The position numbers and the translations under genes are program-made. Source: Lytechinus variegatus (Eukaryota; Echinodermata; Echinoidea; Temnopleuroida; Toxopneustidae). Taken from it: DNA of 64,000 bases. Location: NCBI RefSeq assembly GCF_018143015.1, contig NC_054747.1:34191733-34255732 (forward strand), written 5' to 3'. Positions within the stretch are counted from its first letter, which is position 1. Each line of letters begins with the position of its first letter. The notes beneath the pieces were generated by a model. It saw only the letters and a list, made by a program, of their open reading frames with translations. It made no database searches and was not told the DNA's origin. This document shows, piece after piece, positions 46,149-61,200 of the stretch.

Positions 46149-46221
46149 TTACCTCAGGGCATACTTAGAGCAGGTGTGTAGAATCCCGATGCCACCAAGA
46201 TCACGTAGTCTCTCCAAGTGC
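46149..46221 (-). CDS. TTC12: TTC12 exon 18 (stop codon)
   Basis: 73 bp: [20 protein letters not shown], then ALR and TAA (46151-46149). The human C-terminus LRKLHGLEILNSTMKYI aligns directly, so the end is secure. Acceptor ATTTTCAG. Confidence 0.95.
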
Positions 46222-49200
46222 CTGAAAATGTAGAACAAAGAAAAAGGGGGAAACAGGAAAAAAGAGAGATAACAATACGATCATTACATGCAACATTTAT
46301 ATACCACTTATGCAAAACTTGTGGAGTTTTGCTCATGCATATTCATGAAGGGCTATCAACTGTGCATCTGATTGGCCCACTGAAGTTCCAGGCCACACTT
46401 CCTCATGACTAGCCATGTTGCTACAGACTCACCATTGGCCAAATGTTGCATCCTGCATCAAAGTGTATTTTAATACGTTTTTAAGCACCCCATACTAATA
46501 CCCCGGCTTTAGCATGGCTGCCCTGATAACGCGAGTGACATTTTTTTTTGAGGGATCAGAATAGCCCAGCATTTAAAGAGTTAACTAAGGGGGTGTTGAA
46601 AGAAAATATGCAATCGATTGCAATTGATATATCAATCATAAATAGTACAAATTGATTTTTTTCCTTCTGTTTGTTGCAAGAACCAGACAAGTGAGTAAAA
46701 ACTTGCAATTCATTGCCAGACCTATGATTAAATCCAGATCAAGTCTACTTGCAAGTTAATTCAAATGTCTAAATAGTGAAAATGCTATGCTGGTATTCAT
46801 TCAGCTCCCCCCTGGTCTTTTGAGGGATAAAAATAGCCCAGTACATTTCGAGTGAAATTGCCTGTGCTCATAATCTGTCTTTACCTTTGGTGTGATGTGG
46901 CTAGTTTAGCCAGTGTAATAGAACAGTTCTGCTTTATGGTCTCATTACTTGTGTCGGTCTTGGCCAGTAATGTCTTGACCACGTCGGTGTCGGCTAGCCT
47001 TTCGCTGACCCCTATCACCTGGATACAATGGCCGATTGAGAGGGCTATGTTGGCTACCACTGTATCACTTGATGAACTCAGGAGAGAAAGAAAGCAACTC
47101 AGATCTGAAAAACAAACAAATGGATTGAATATTGATATATATCAGGCGAGCCAACATTTGGAAATGAAAAGAGGGAGTCCTCATCGGGTGATGCAAGTTT
47201 TTCTGCTCGATGTCGGGTGCATCTCCTCATTTTTGTTTTTAAATTAAAACATGTTTAGCATTGTTATATTTTAACAATGAGAAATTACAAGTGCTGAAGA
47301 ACTATACTAATCTTACACCTATACCCCACAATGCAAATACATATATGGGCTGATTTATTTTTTATTTTAGCTTAGTAAATGGAAACACTCTTTTTGGTGC
47401 TCTTTTTAGTTGATAAAAAATCTTTAAAAACTGGGTAACTCCTGGAAAAAAAGGAGAAGTTGGCTGGCCTGATGTAAAATATGTGGGGTGGATACATCAT
47501 CGGACATGTAAATACCCCCTTTTATAGGACAAACATTATTACATGAAATTGATGTTATATGATGGAAGAGTTGCTTACATATGAAGTCACAAATCAAAAA
47601 CTTTGAATTGTTGTCACTCTCCAATTCTTTGAAGGATTTTTATAAAACCTTTTTTCCTGTGATTATTCTGTATTTATAATTTTTGATTTTTCTGTTTTTA
47701 AAACTGACCGACATGGTGAACTTCCGCTTTATCATAAATATACATCCTGAATTCACTATACATAGTGGGCTAATTACCCATATTTATCAGGGTACTTTGG
47801 GTGACATATATCCTGGTTCAGGTTTCAGTTACAAAGGTGGTTTAGCTCATGCATTACTAGTAACATATAGTGCACAGAGGAAATGAAATTGCCAAGGTTT
47901 TGATATCTGCCCAATTCAATTGTGTGATAATATCAACAGGTTTGCCAAATTTTAGTGAATTGATATCATGATTGGTATTGATTGATACATACATGTAGAA
48001 GAACAGATTTCTCTTGGTTCTATCATTAATCTATTCTGAGAAAAGGAGATTCTCCTCCCTTAAGAAAAAAAAGGATAAAAATTGAAATGAATAATTAAAG
48101 GGCTCCTTAACAGAAATAGTTTGGATAAAAAACTGTGTTCTCACCTGGATCAGCTTGAGCGATCTGATTTCTGGCTTCTTCACTGATTTGTGTGAACACA
48201 ACAAGGCATCGACTTAAAGCTGACTTGGATTCTATCGACAGATCTGAATTCTGGAAAACAAACATACACATATGGGGTGCATAGAAGAATAAATAAACAA
48301 ATAAATAATCAGGGACAGCAATCCAAAAAAAGAGTTCCCCTTTTTACCCCCAAGATGCCCCCTTACAAATGTGTTTAGGACCCTTTCATTTTATATGGAC
48401 CTGTGTTTATGAGTTTTTATGAGTGCCTAAATTAACAGATTGTTTGTGATTCCAGCATGAAAGATAAAGCTGTGCCTTCCTTATATCTTAGCCCTCAACA
48501 AAAGGAATGATTGCCCCCTGCTCCCAAGCACCCCCCACAATTCCTGAGTAAAAAGAACGCAGTGGGACTATCAACGTGAAACACACAAATTACTTGACTA
48601 TACCTGAAGGGTTTGATGTAGAATGGTGGGTATCCTAGCCTCACATGCTGCCTGAGCTGCCCCAGTGGAGTGAGGTAGACCCCTGCCTAGCAATCCAGCT
48701 GCCCTCTAGAAATTTAATAACAATAATCATGATTTATAAAAAAAAATGATTTGTAAGCTGTGCAGTTGGACAATTTGATGATGCTTGTGTATGTGATTGT
48801 GATTGTGATTATGATTGTGGGTGCATAGAAACAGTGTTGTAGTGCCTGGATGCTCAGCCTTGGCCTTAAGGCCTAATTTTTCACAGCCTTGGCCTTGGAG
48901 GTTTGAGCCTTGACTACAACACTGCATTTAAACATGCAGAGTTGCACCGTCAGCACAACTATCTATATTATCATTTTGATTAATCATATGATTTTGGTCA
49001 AATTCAATAAATAACTTATAAAAAAATGACAAGGACGTGCTACATCAACATCAACATTAGTTGTCTGACAAGTTGTCAGATTTGAAGTTTCCTTGGTTTT
49101 GACATTGAGTTAGTCAATTCACAACAGGAAAAAAATTACAAGGGGGCTCGTGGCGACTGTACTCCCAAATGCCAAAAACAGCCATGGAAATATTTTTTCA

Positions 49201-52200
49201 AAAAAACCTCGGAAAATCCCCATTCACTGCAATATTAAAGCTTGTAACCCAATGTTGCAGATTTAGATTCAGTGGATCATGAAAAAAAACCCTCCCAAAA
49301 TGAAAAAAAAAAGAAATTGCCTGGTTCCCTCCCCCTTTGACCCTTAAAGAGCTGGGTTATTTGGACCCCTGTCACAGCGGGGGGGGGGGGGGGGGGGGGG
49401 GGATTCCGACCTTCCCTACGATCTGCATTGTATTTGTACATTAATTCACGTTTTTGAGCAGTTTTGGTCTGACATGCACTTATTTGTTAGGGTTAAAACA
49501 ACCATTACTTCAATACACATTACTGTACCTCTTGAATATCTAATTGATCACTTTTCACTAAAGGAAGCAATTCCTTGCATAACCCTTCTGATTGGTCCTT
49601 GAACGTTTGACTGGTTTCCATGGTGATATTCATGAGCAGACCAAGAGTGGTGTAGACCATTTCTCTACTGCTAGGCTTGTTTAGATGCTTGGTATGGTAT
49701 TTCTTGATAAATAAATAAAGAAGGAAAAAACAAAATATCATATATGGTTATCCTAAAGTGAAACTGGACAAAGTGGATTTAAGAAATAAAGTTCTTCAAG
49801 AGGAAAGAGGCCTTTATAATCATTTCTTCATAACGATCTTTCGATTATGGTAACTTTGCAATTATGCTTACTTTATGTAACCAAGGTAACAGGGCTCAAA
49901 AGGATTCATTCATACGTGTAGTCACCACACTGCAAAAACGTTGGTGTTAAGAAATTATACCAGCCTGGTGTCTATATTTCATGTCAATTTCGAACAATAA
50001 ATTATGGATTTTCATTTTCATTTATATCAGTCCACACCAGAGAAGTGTTGAAACACACCGGTTTGTTATTTAAGCAACACCAATTAGTGTTAAAAACCAA
50101 TACCAAATTGATTCTTCCCTGGTGTTGTTTTGACGCTTCTCTGGTGTGGACCAATATAGATACCAGGCTGGTGTTAACCCTATCTAGGCCGGGATATTTG
50201 GGGAGTTCATACAGCCGTCGACCGCGCGATCGCGCTGAAAATTGGAATGCAGGTTGTCTGGGATATAATCTACAAAATTGTATAGTAATTTTTTTCATGC
50301 AAATTGTTATTACGTAATTATGCTAATTTATGCGTAATTAGTATGCGAAATCATACTTTTTCCTCTAACTCCATAAATAAAGCTCCAAATGTTCTAATTT
50401 TTGGCACAGAAACTCTTTGTGATGTTCTTAGCAAGTGTACATGAAAAAATTGTGATATCAGATCAATTTCTTATGTATTATATTGTTTTCTGCAATTTCT
50501 TATGTATTTCTTTGTTTTTTGGACCTTTTGTTTTTCATTGTTTTTTCAATGAAATTCGTTGAGGACTCTTCTCAGATCATAAACAGCATAAAATACATAC
50601 ATTTAGGCCAGCAAAACTAAAAATAATCATACATTTATGATTTTTGGTTGAAAACACTATTTACATTGACTTTGTACACGAAAATCATGTTTTTAGCAAT
50701 TTTTGGGTCTGACATGCACTTACATAACGTTGCGTAACTTCGGAACCGCGTACCTGGGTGATGCAAAATTGAGGTCAAAAGTTGCGCAAGACTTGAAAGT
50801 ACAAAAGTCAGTGAGCAGCGCGGTCGAAGAGAATTTTTGCGCGGCGAAAATATCGCGCGACTTGTTGAGGGGAGGGGGCCTCCGAGGCCCCCCCGCCTAG
50901 ATAGATTTAATCCCTCTCTAGGCCGGGGCATTTTGGGAGTTCCTCTGCCGGGGAGGGGCCTCCCAGGGCCCCCCCTAAGATCTCGGCCGTCGACCGCGCG
51001 ATCGCGCCAAAAATTTGGCACGAGGGTTGCCTGGGACATATTCAACAAGATTGTATCGTAATTCATTTCATGCGAATTGCTATTAAGTGATTATGCTAAT
51101 TTATGCGTAATTAGTATGCGAAATCATACTTTTTCCTCTAACTACCTAAATTAAAGCTCCAAATGTACTCATTTTTGGTATAGATAAACTCTTTGTGGTG
51201 TCCTTAGCAAGTGTACATGAAATAAAAATGTGATATCAAATCATTTTCTTATGTATTATTATTGTTTTTTTGCAATTTCTTATGTATTTCTTTGTTTTTT
51301 GACCTTTTGTTTTTCATTGTTTTTTAATGAAATTGGTTGGGACTCTTCTGTGATCATAAAAAGCATAAAATGAATACATCTAGCAAAAACTAAAAATAAT
51401 CACATTTAGAATTTTGGGTTGAAAACACAATTTGCATTGACTTTGTACACGAAATCACGTTTTTGAGCCATTTTCGTGTCTGACATGCACTTACACAATG
51501 TTGCGTAATTTCGGAACCACGTACCCGGGTGACGCAAAATTGGTCTCAAAAGTTGCGCAAGACTTGAAAGTAAAAGTCAGCGAGCGGCACGGTCAAAAAA
51601 TTTTGCACGGCGGAAAATATCGCGCGATTCGTTGAGGGGGCATCTGAGGCCCCCCCCCCGGCCTAGATAGGGTTAAATCAACATCTGTGTTTTTGCAGTG
51701 CATAAAGACAAAGAGGGCTTAGAGTGGCCTTTGCAGATCTCAATTGGTTGCAAATACAAGTTCACAGCTTGCACATTTCTTCAATTTGCCCAATACATAT
51801 TAGGATCTCAATATGATTGTACATAAGAAGACTCAAACAGTGATTTCAGCATGATATCTATAACTCCATCCACCAGATATATGAAAAGGGACTCAAATGT
51901 ATCAATTTCATTGATAAATCCATGCAAATTACTCCCAAGTGTCAATATCACTCATTTGCGTTAATCCTGTATGCCATCTCTCTTGGCACTCCATGAAAGA
52001 AAGATAATGATGCAACAATAAAAGGAAGGATGTATGTCTCATACAATCTACACAAGACGTCACTTGGCAATGCAACAGGAGGGGGGGGGCTTGAAATAGA
52101 AATAAAGGTTGTTCTTGATTTCAAGTTTAATGGAAACACCCCGACTCACCAAAACTTTGATGGAGGCTTCCCAGAATTCCTTCCTGCCAGCAATCTGCTT

Positions 52201-55200
52201 CCTGATGACCGGATCATGTGCCATGTTCCCCATGAAAGAAATGCATGATGGAAAGACGTCACTGTTCTGGGACGTGATACTGTGTGTCTGAAAAATGAAG
52301 GATACCCAACAGGTGGTTTGAGAATGTGATTTGTTCCCTCCATTTTATGACATTGCTCATTCAGATTGATTCCAAGCTCATATGGAATAAGCCCATTGAA
52401 GGACTGTCCTGTGTCCTTATTACCCCTTCCATTACAACTGATATAGCTCATGAAAAATGATCTACAACAGCTAAGCCATTTGAGTTGCTATCTCATTTAT
52501 AAAATGTCTGTGACTAGTTACTTCCGAGCAACAGCTTTTTACTATGATTTTATCAACCCTGACCAGCATTGCTCCATTCTGTATTGTTCATTTTGTAACA
52601 TGTGTTTTATGATTTAGTCAAATAAAGAATAGTGATTCCATCTGCAACTAATTCACATTTAGGGAAATTAGATGGAATCATCGTATTTTACATAGGTTTG
52701 ACCTTCATTTTGCTCCATTCTTTTTCAATTCATGAAGGTGCCAAATTGCTCAAGGCACACAGGTGAAAAGAAAAGAAACAAAACACTATCAAATTATACA
52801 TATCAAAAAACAAGCAAGACCAAAACGCATATAAACTGATGGGTAAATGAAAATTGAGGCCCAAATATTACACACACTTTTTTCACTAAATGTATATGTG
52901 ATGACTAGAAAAAATATAAGCTACAATCGATGAAATGTGTTAGATTAGATATATGAGTTTGGAAATAAGAGAACTTACCAAAAACTTTTCAAATGCTGGA
53001 GAACTTGATCAGCAACTTTGTTCCTGAATTGGGAACTGAATCTGAGAAAGAAAAACAGGGAGTGAAATAATAGGGGAATGCAAATAATGTGATGGAGAGA
53101 CATAGAAAGGCAGAGAGAGGGAAAATGTGAGAAAAAAAGCAAGAAATAGAAAGAGAGAGAGAGAGTAAAAAGGGCAATGGGAAGAGGAGATAGAGAAAAG
53201 AGATAGACGAGAGAGAGAGAGCAAAAACAAAAACACATGAAATTCATTATATTTTTTGAATTTTTATAGGACATAAACATAGACTACATGTACTTAATTG
53301 CAAGTTCCATACAAAGCCCCCCCCCTTGTCCAAGAGATAATAATTCTATTGGGCTGGTCAAAATCAACATTCAACACTTGATATTTATCAAAGTTCAATA
53401 GAATATTCAAAAAGTTTATATCTTACTTGTTCTCCAGTGCAAGGTTATTCAACACCTTTGCAGCTTCTACTGATCCATTCTGTGAAGTCTGCACATACGC
53501 TAGTAGGCCAACCAGTAAGCTGGAAAAAAAATGCAAAAATAAATGCCAGTTGTGGTAAAAATAAGATTATGATCTCATGGAATCTAACAGAGTGATTATC
53601 CACATATTTTTATGTCTATGTGCCAAATCATTCTGGCAGAAAATGTATAATTTCTGAGGAATGCAGAGATGAAGATGCTATCCTGAACAGGTACATTTCA
53701 GTATTTTGGTGAGGAAATCAGTTAGTACTTTCAAAGATGTACATATACCACAGGACAATACATAAAACTGCAACTTTAGAAATCAGTAGTTTGAATGAAA
53801 CCATCAGTATTCTCATTTTTCAGTACTAATTGTACTAAATACTGAAGAACAGCACTAGTTTGCAGCTCTGGGAATGGATAAAATGAACATGGCATTCTAT
53901 CCAGATGTTGGATCTTTTTCCAAGCAATAAAACTACACTGTCCCACATGTGAGTATCTGTGTTGGTGATTTTAGTGCAATCAGTTTCAGGTAAATAGATC
54001 ATATAATTCCACAGTTAAGGGTGTAGGTGCATATGAATCAGATACACAAATGTGCTGATATGGTGGCAATCAATCTTGACCCCAGAAGATCAAGAAATCA
54101 CTGTCAGATACAATCACATGTACTTATCAGACACTTTAATCTAACATTCATGTGACACCTCAACAATAATAAACCTATACTCTCGAAGTTGCAGCAAGCA
54201 ATGATTTCAGGAGAAATGCGTGAAAATCTAGGTTAAGTAATTGCCAAATCCTTTGAGAACAACAAGTCAATTTATGCAAACTAAACTTCATGAACAATAA
54301 CTATGTATACTAAACATACATCAACAAGTTTGTCAACGATTTCCCGAGTATATACCTACCTAGCATTATCAAATGTAGTGATGATGTGTTGCCTGGATAC
54401 AGAATTCTCTGTGAGCCTTAGCAGGAGAGCAACACACTGTCTTGATATGTCAGGATTACCTGAGCCAAGCAAACCAAGGAATGTGGAAGCAAAGTCTTTG
54501 GATTCTACAACAGCTCGACTGTTTTCATCTGAGTAGAAAAATTTAAAATTAAGAATAGTTAAACAATGGTATAATTGAACATTAAAATAATTCATACATA
54601 TAAGAACAGGATGATTAATCTGATATGAAGGAATGCCAAGTTCCTGTAATCTGCAAAACAAGAATATTTAGGGTGCTTGTCAATTCCAACATGTTATGTG
54701 ACCTCACCTCAGAGTGATATGTAACATTCATCAAGGCATATGTATGTAAGACAAGAAATAATTGAGGGAGTGAATTGTGACAATCCTTCATAATGTCCCA
54801 ATAATGTCTTCTTTTGTATATACAACTTTAATAGTTTTAAAAAAGAGCTTACCATTTTGGATAACAACCTGACTCATGAGATCCAAAAGAGAATGGGTGA
54901 CTTCAACTGCTTCTGCTTTTTTCTTCCCATCAATCACTTTGGATAAACACCTGAAAATAATTCAGATTAGAGAGAAATTACCAAAAATATTATTAGTCTT
55001 TCCTTTTGTTTGGCGCCATGTGTGACTGGGAGGCGAAAAGCGAACTGAATCACTACGATCTGCAGGTCTCTCCTTCCAGTATAATTGATAGGGGGAGTGC
55101 AGGTGGACCATTACACCAATGTTTCCACCTAACCCAATACGAATAGTGCAGTGAGTTCTTAACGTTCAGAGGTGGAGAATGTCCTCTACAGGGGACCTCT

Positions 55201-58200
55201 ATGTAACGTCCTATCTGAGGGACAGAGTGTTTTCACTGCATCAATGGAACAGGGAAGAGGCGTTTACACACAATGCATGCTTCAATCATGTGCCCGGGTG
55301 GACTCGAACCCACAACCTTTGGTTCTACAGGCAGACACTTTACCGACTGAGCCAACTTTGTCTCAGTGGTATTGGAAAATATGGATATGAATTCTATATA
55401 CAAAGCTATGAGGCTTGAGGATTGTACTTCCCAGTCACGGGGCCATCAAAGAAAACCTTCTTCCATTGACTTTGAACACATGACTAGAGCCAAGGCCAAG
55501 GCCCGCAAAATGTGCCCTTGAGGCCAGCGTCAACTATATCCCTGATACTTTGAGAGGTAAAACATGATTTCATGTTTAATAATAGGCATTTATATAGCGC
55601 CATCTATCTAGACATAATCTAATCCAAGGCGCAGTGTTTATTACTATTATTACACCGGCTTTAGCTCGAACTGCCTTTCAGCGCTCGGTGCATTCAAGAA
55701 ATCAATCCTGCCGGGCACCCATTCACCTCACCTCAGCTGAGTTCAGCACCATGTGCATAAATTTCTTGCTGAAGGAAATTATGCCATGGCTAGGATTCGA
55801 ACCCACGACCCCCCTCTGTTTCAAAGTCAGAAGACTAATCCACTGGGCCACAATGCTTGTAATATCTTGTCTGGCCAATATGTGGGTCAAATAAAAGTAA
55901 CATTTTGTCCTGAACTAGCTCTTCACGAGAGGTGAGGTGACGTTAGTTCTTTGTGATCATTTGAATAAAGATTAGATGGGAATCCCATCCTCCTCAGATA
56001 CCAATGTGCACATAGGGGAAGACATTACAATAATAAGAACAATCATTCTTATCACAATAATCATTATCAATAAAAAAGAAATAAAAACAATTACCTTTGA
56101 ATATGGGCTTCAGTCAATAAATTAAAACCTTTCCCAGTTCTGAAGAGTGTCCTTGCAGTATCTACATGTCATTGAATAGCGAGAACAAGAAAAATTATCT
56201 ACATGGGGTTGAAGGGCATAAAAATGGCTTAATGTATAAAGGCAAGATTTAATGTAATATTGGCATTTCTTGGATTAACCCTAATAAAGGGAAAGTTCAC
56301 TCTTTGCATATTAGGTTAAGTTCTTCTTTAGTTCAGATTTTTCAATCTATTCATCTTCTAAGCATCAGGGTTGGAGCAAACCCCATGGGGCCCATTTTGC
56401 AAAAAAGGCCATGATAACCCAACTCAAGTCATAGCCTTCAACTATCTCATAAATAGCTCCAGACTCACAATGAAGTACTGTTAGGCAAAGGCACACATGT
56501 ATGTAGAGCTCTTTACATTGAGCTTTATAGAATACTATCAGGTGGGTGTTTCATAAAGGTGTTCGTAAGTTAAGAGTGACTTTAAGAATGACTGGTGATA
56601 ATTTCTTGTGGTAAATGGTATATTCATTGGAGATGGTTTAGCGTGTAAGAAAGGATCACCAGTCCTTCTTAAGTCTCTCTTTACTTTATTACGAACAGCT
56701 TTATGAAACGGCCCCCTGGGGGCATTACATAAAGCTATTTGTAAGTTAGGCATGACTTTTGCACATCTGTACACCTAAGAACAGCTTCCATTTGTAAAAT
56801 TGTGTGCAAAGTTTTGTGAAACTCTCCCACAGCTCTTTGAAAACACTCCCTGGACTTAAACTTCACCTACCATCCTGTATCATTTCTTTCAGGACTCTCA
56901 TTCCTCCAGCGTAGTACATAAGATTCTGGTTGGGACGCCAAAGTTTTGACAAGACATCCGTCATGGTCTTAGAATGCATGTCACCGCCCTCCAGTGTTCT
57001 CTTTGCAGCTTCCTCGGATTCGGCTGCTGCCCTCGCTTGGTTGGCTTCAAGGATGTACTCTATAACAAAGGATATTGATAATTTTTTTTTCACTTTTTTT
57101 ACAGAGGAAAAGCCTGATAAACTGTACACAATAATAATAAATCTTTCTTGCATAGCGAAAATCATATTATGACATAATGCCTCTATGCACATCCAAGGGA
57201 CTTGGATATTAATACCCTTGCTTCAGCCTGTCAGCCTTACAGTGCACGAGCATTTCAAAGAATTAATTCCTGCCAGGTACCCATTTATCTCACCTGGGTA
57301 GAGTGCAGCACAAAGTGGATTATACATGAAAATCAGGAACAATATCTTTACTCATACTTTTCTTCAGCTCTTCCTTACTTTCTTTCTTTTTTCTTCTTTG
57401 GGATAATAATCTGCCTCCTTTGCTGCTGAGAAATATTCGTGCAGCTATGTGGTTGTGTGTATGCATGCTAAAATAGAGGAATCACCCTTCTCCAGCCCCC
57501 CTCTCCACTCTGTCTCTCTTCCTCCCAAAAAGAAAACACTATGATCTTCCTCCCTCCCCTCTCTTGTCTGCTGTCCATCATTTGCTCTTGTTTTGGGTCA
57601 TATCGTAGTATCTCCAAGTAACTGTCCAAGCAAGCCTTAACCCTGTGCATATGTGCTTTGGAAATCCTAGGTTCAAATCTCAAGATGAGGTCACGATCAG
57701 CTATGGCCTGCGAGGCGCTCTTCCCCCGTCGCTCCCCCCTCATTATATACTTACTGTCCACCATTTTCTGTTGCTTTGGGTCGTAGTGAAGTACCTCCTT
57801 GTAGCTGTCTACAGCTTCCTCATACTTGAGTTGTCCAAGCAATGCCTTCCCTCTGTGGATGTGTGCTTTGGAGTTCTTAGGTTCAAGTCTCAATATCAGG
57901 TCACAATCGGCTATGGCCTCTTCGTAATGACCAACCTTGTTGTAAGCCTAGAAATGTTGAAAAATGAAGGTTATAGTATTAGACCTATACTGTCTTACAA
58001 TAATACTGAAATATTGTGAAATTGTAAGTTCAATGAATAGACACTATTTGTGTCATGATATTGTAAACAAATGTTTCTTTACAGTTTGACATTCCACTCT
58101 TGACTTTTTAGCGTAATGGTTCAAATTTCATTTTTACACCTGTACATGGATTGCACACATATTAAAGAGGACCATATATTCCATTCAAATGAGACCCAGT

Positions 58201-61200
58201 CAAAAAAGCAAAACAAAACTTTTTCGTGATAGGTCCTTTTCAAGCTCTGCCCCACATCTTTGGAATAATGTTCTAGCTTCCCTCCGTTGTATCCCAAATA
58301 TCACATCGTTTCGATCAAATTTAAAGACATATCTCATGACGAAAGCATATTCAACATAGCCCCATTTACAGTGTCCTTGATATATTTTTGTTATATGATT
58401 TCTAATTTCATTTTTGTTTGTATGTTCTACACTGTAAACCACTTTGATATGGATTTTCTGTTTTTATAATAATAACAGTATATTTCCCAGGGTAGCCACT
58501 TCAATTCCAAAAACTGTTCCCTCAGCGGGTCCTGCTATTGGTTTCAGCTTGGCTACCTAGGCCCTCAAGCATTGGAGGAATTTGATGATAACCAGGAAAT
58601 ATCTTCAGTGGATTACCTGAGCTCTGTTGGTATACAACACACCAAAGTCCTTGAGATGGGTAAGGCCTTCAGTGTAGTGTTCTATGGCCTTCTCATAATT
58701 GCCCTCTTTGAATTCCACGTTCCCTTTATCCTTCCATTCTGTCGCCCTCTTCTTTGCTTCCTTCCTTCTCTCGGCTCTTTCGGCTGCATCCCGTTCAACT
58801 GCCTTCATGAAGCCATCTATGATGGAATTCAATCAAAGAAGAAATTAAGTACTTCAATGTCAACAAAAATTAATCATACTTTTAATTGAATTGATAACCT
58901 TATTATCCCCTGACGGGAAATTTGTCTTTCACTGGTGCATTACAAATACAAAATAATGCTAACAAGGAAATAAAGTTTACAAATGAGATGACGAATATGA
59001 ATAAATCAAAAAGTCAGCAGGAATAATAAACTTAATTTAAACATATGGTTTACATGGTCAGTGTCTTGTAACACTGGAATGGTATCACCTCCAAGCCAAC
59101 AATCCAACCTTTCGTGGCCAAGAGGGTCAAGCAAAGTAAAAATTAACATATAAACCCAGTACTTTTGTACTATACCATATAGTCAAAGTTTCAATGTCAC
59201 AATATTTCACTATCTTCAAGATCATGTAGCCCTAAACTAGTGACTTTATACAATGCTTGCCACAAAACTTACCCTGAGATACACTCATCGGTGCTGTTGA
59301 AGCTGGTATCTACAGAAGGAAATATAAATAGGTGAAGTAAAAAATGTTACAAACCACTATTAGGGATACATTTATAATATATACATGATTGAATTTGAAA
59401 TTCTGGATACAAAATGATTTATGATGGAATACAAACTGCAGAGAAACAATAGCAATATCCTTTCTCAATTCCATAGTATGGGTACTGACATACATGTACA
59501 TGAGGCCCACTTCAAATTTAGTGGTGGATTTCTTTCTCTTTTATCCATATTGGAGAGAAAAGCCTTACCTGGTGAGGGCAAGGAAATTAACTTCAACTGC
59601 CTAGTATTATCAAGGGCCCGTCTCAAAAAGAGTCACGATCGATCAGATCAATTGTAACTATGGAAAGCCAGCAAAGTCAACAAATTAAATGCATGTTTGT
59701 TCAAAATTTGTTTCTAGATATTAATGTATATCCATGAGGTAATTGTTTTCTTGACAATTTGGTGCATTTTCCTTTGTTTACAAAGGACAGTTTTCGAATT
59801 TCCTGTAGAAAAAATTATGACACTGATGGATTTCCATTGAGTTACGATTGATTGGATCAATTGTTACTCTTTGTAAGACGGGGACCTGGTGTTATATATT
59901 CTACTTTACCTGATGAGCTTGTTGAGAGGGGGCTTGATCATCTTTGAAAGCATTAGTATTGATGACAGTCCTGTTGACTGGATTCTTGTTCTCAAGTCTG
60001 ACTTGCTCAGATACATCCTCGGTCACGTTTAGATCACCCTTTACCACAGATTCTGCAAAGATCATAATGTTATCATCATGTTCAGTCTATCATTTAAAAT
60101 GATCATCGTTATATCCAATGCTGCAAACAATACATTTAATTGAATCATTATTTTTCTTGTCAAGAACATGTAGCCCTGTGTGATTTAACTCAATCTGGAA
60201 TATAACAAGGAAATTAGGAAAATTGGTAATTCTTAAAATCAGAAATTCAGAATATCAATGCGTTACCACCTTGCATTATCAACACGTTTCTAAAAATGAA
60301 ACAAATTTTTTGAAAGGAAAGAAAAAAAAAATGTTTGAGTATACCCAGTTGTTGTGTGTCTGGATAGGTTGTGTGTCCGGACGATCAATTTTAGAAAGTC
60401 ATTTGGAAAAAATTACAAGGGAAATTTCATCAATATTATTAGTACAAAATGTCAGGAAATATAGAGAACAAAATAGAAGATGATTAATGTTACAACTACT
60501 GAATTTGTATTTTTAGTGTAATCCAAAGACAAAAAAGAAGGATTCAAAAATATGAAGTGTCCAGACACCCGACCCCCCATTCTACCATTGAATAGCTGCA
60601 AATTCTAAGCTTTGATTTTGACTTTGTTAATCTACGTGATTTATTTTCTAAAAATATCATTGGCCAATTGGAAATAGACATTGGATCTTGTGAAGATCAA
60701 TCTTATTACACTGAAATGTCGTAACTAAATCTATATGAATGGGGGTGTTTTATAAAGATTTAAGTGTGACTTAACATTCGCACTTAAATGCCGATTACAC
60801 GCATTATTGATAGTTAAGCAACGCACAATCTTATTCATCAATACGCAGTAGTGCGCATCCTTTTGGCATGATGCAAATGCAGTCATGCCTTAGGTTGGGG
60901 GGTCGGAAGTCCAGACCCTTTATTTTTTTGAAGCCTTCGTTTTGTCTTTGGATTACACAAAAAATATGAATTCAGTAAGATCGGATGACCATATTATTTG
61001 CGCACATTTTAAAGATTATGAAGTTGAATTCCAATTCCACGGCGAGCGAATAATGCGCACTCGGCTGAAAAAGTGTCATAAAAAAAGTGTGACCTTAATT
61101 TGCGCAAGATCGTTTTGCAAGGCTTTAGAAAAGAAATCAAGCAGTCAAAGGTAAGATAATTGTATCAGATGGAGGCTAAAATGCCATGAATTCGGTTGTT

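Noticed and set aside
46852-47247. 131-codon plus-strand frame
   Set aside because: It is the antisense of TTC12 exon 17. The minus strand matches the family and has the splice sites.
55300-55375. Functional tRNA gene on the minus strand
   Set aside because: Boxes A and B are good but the acceptor stem (CCGGGCA side) has no partner. Better explained as a tRNA-derived repeat.
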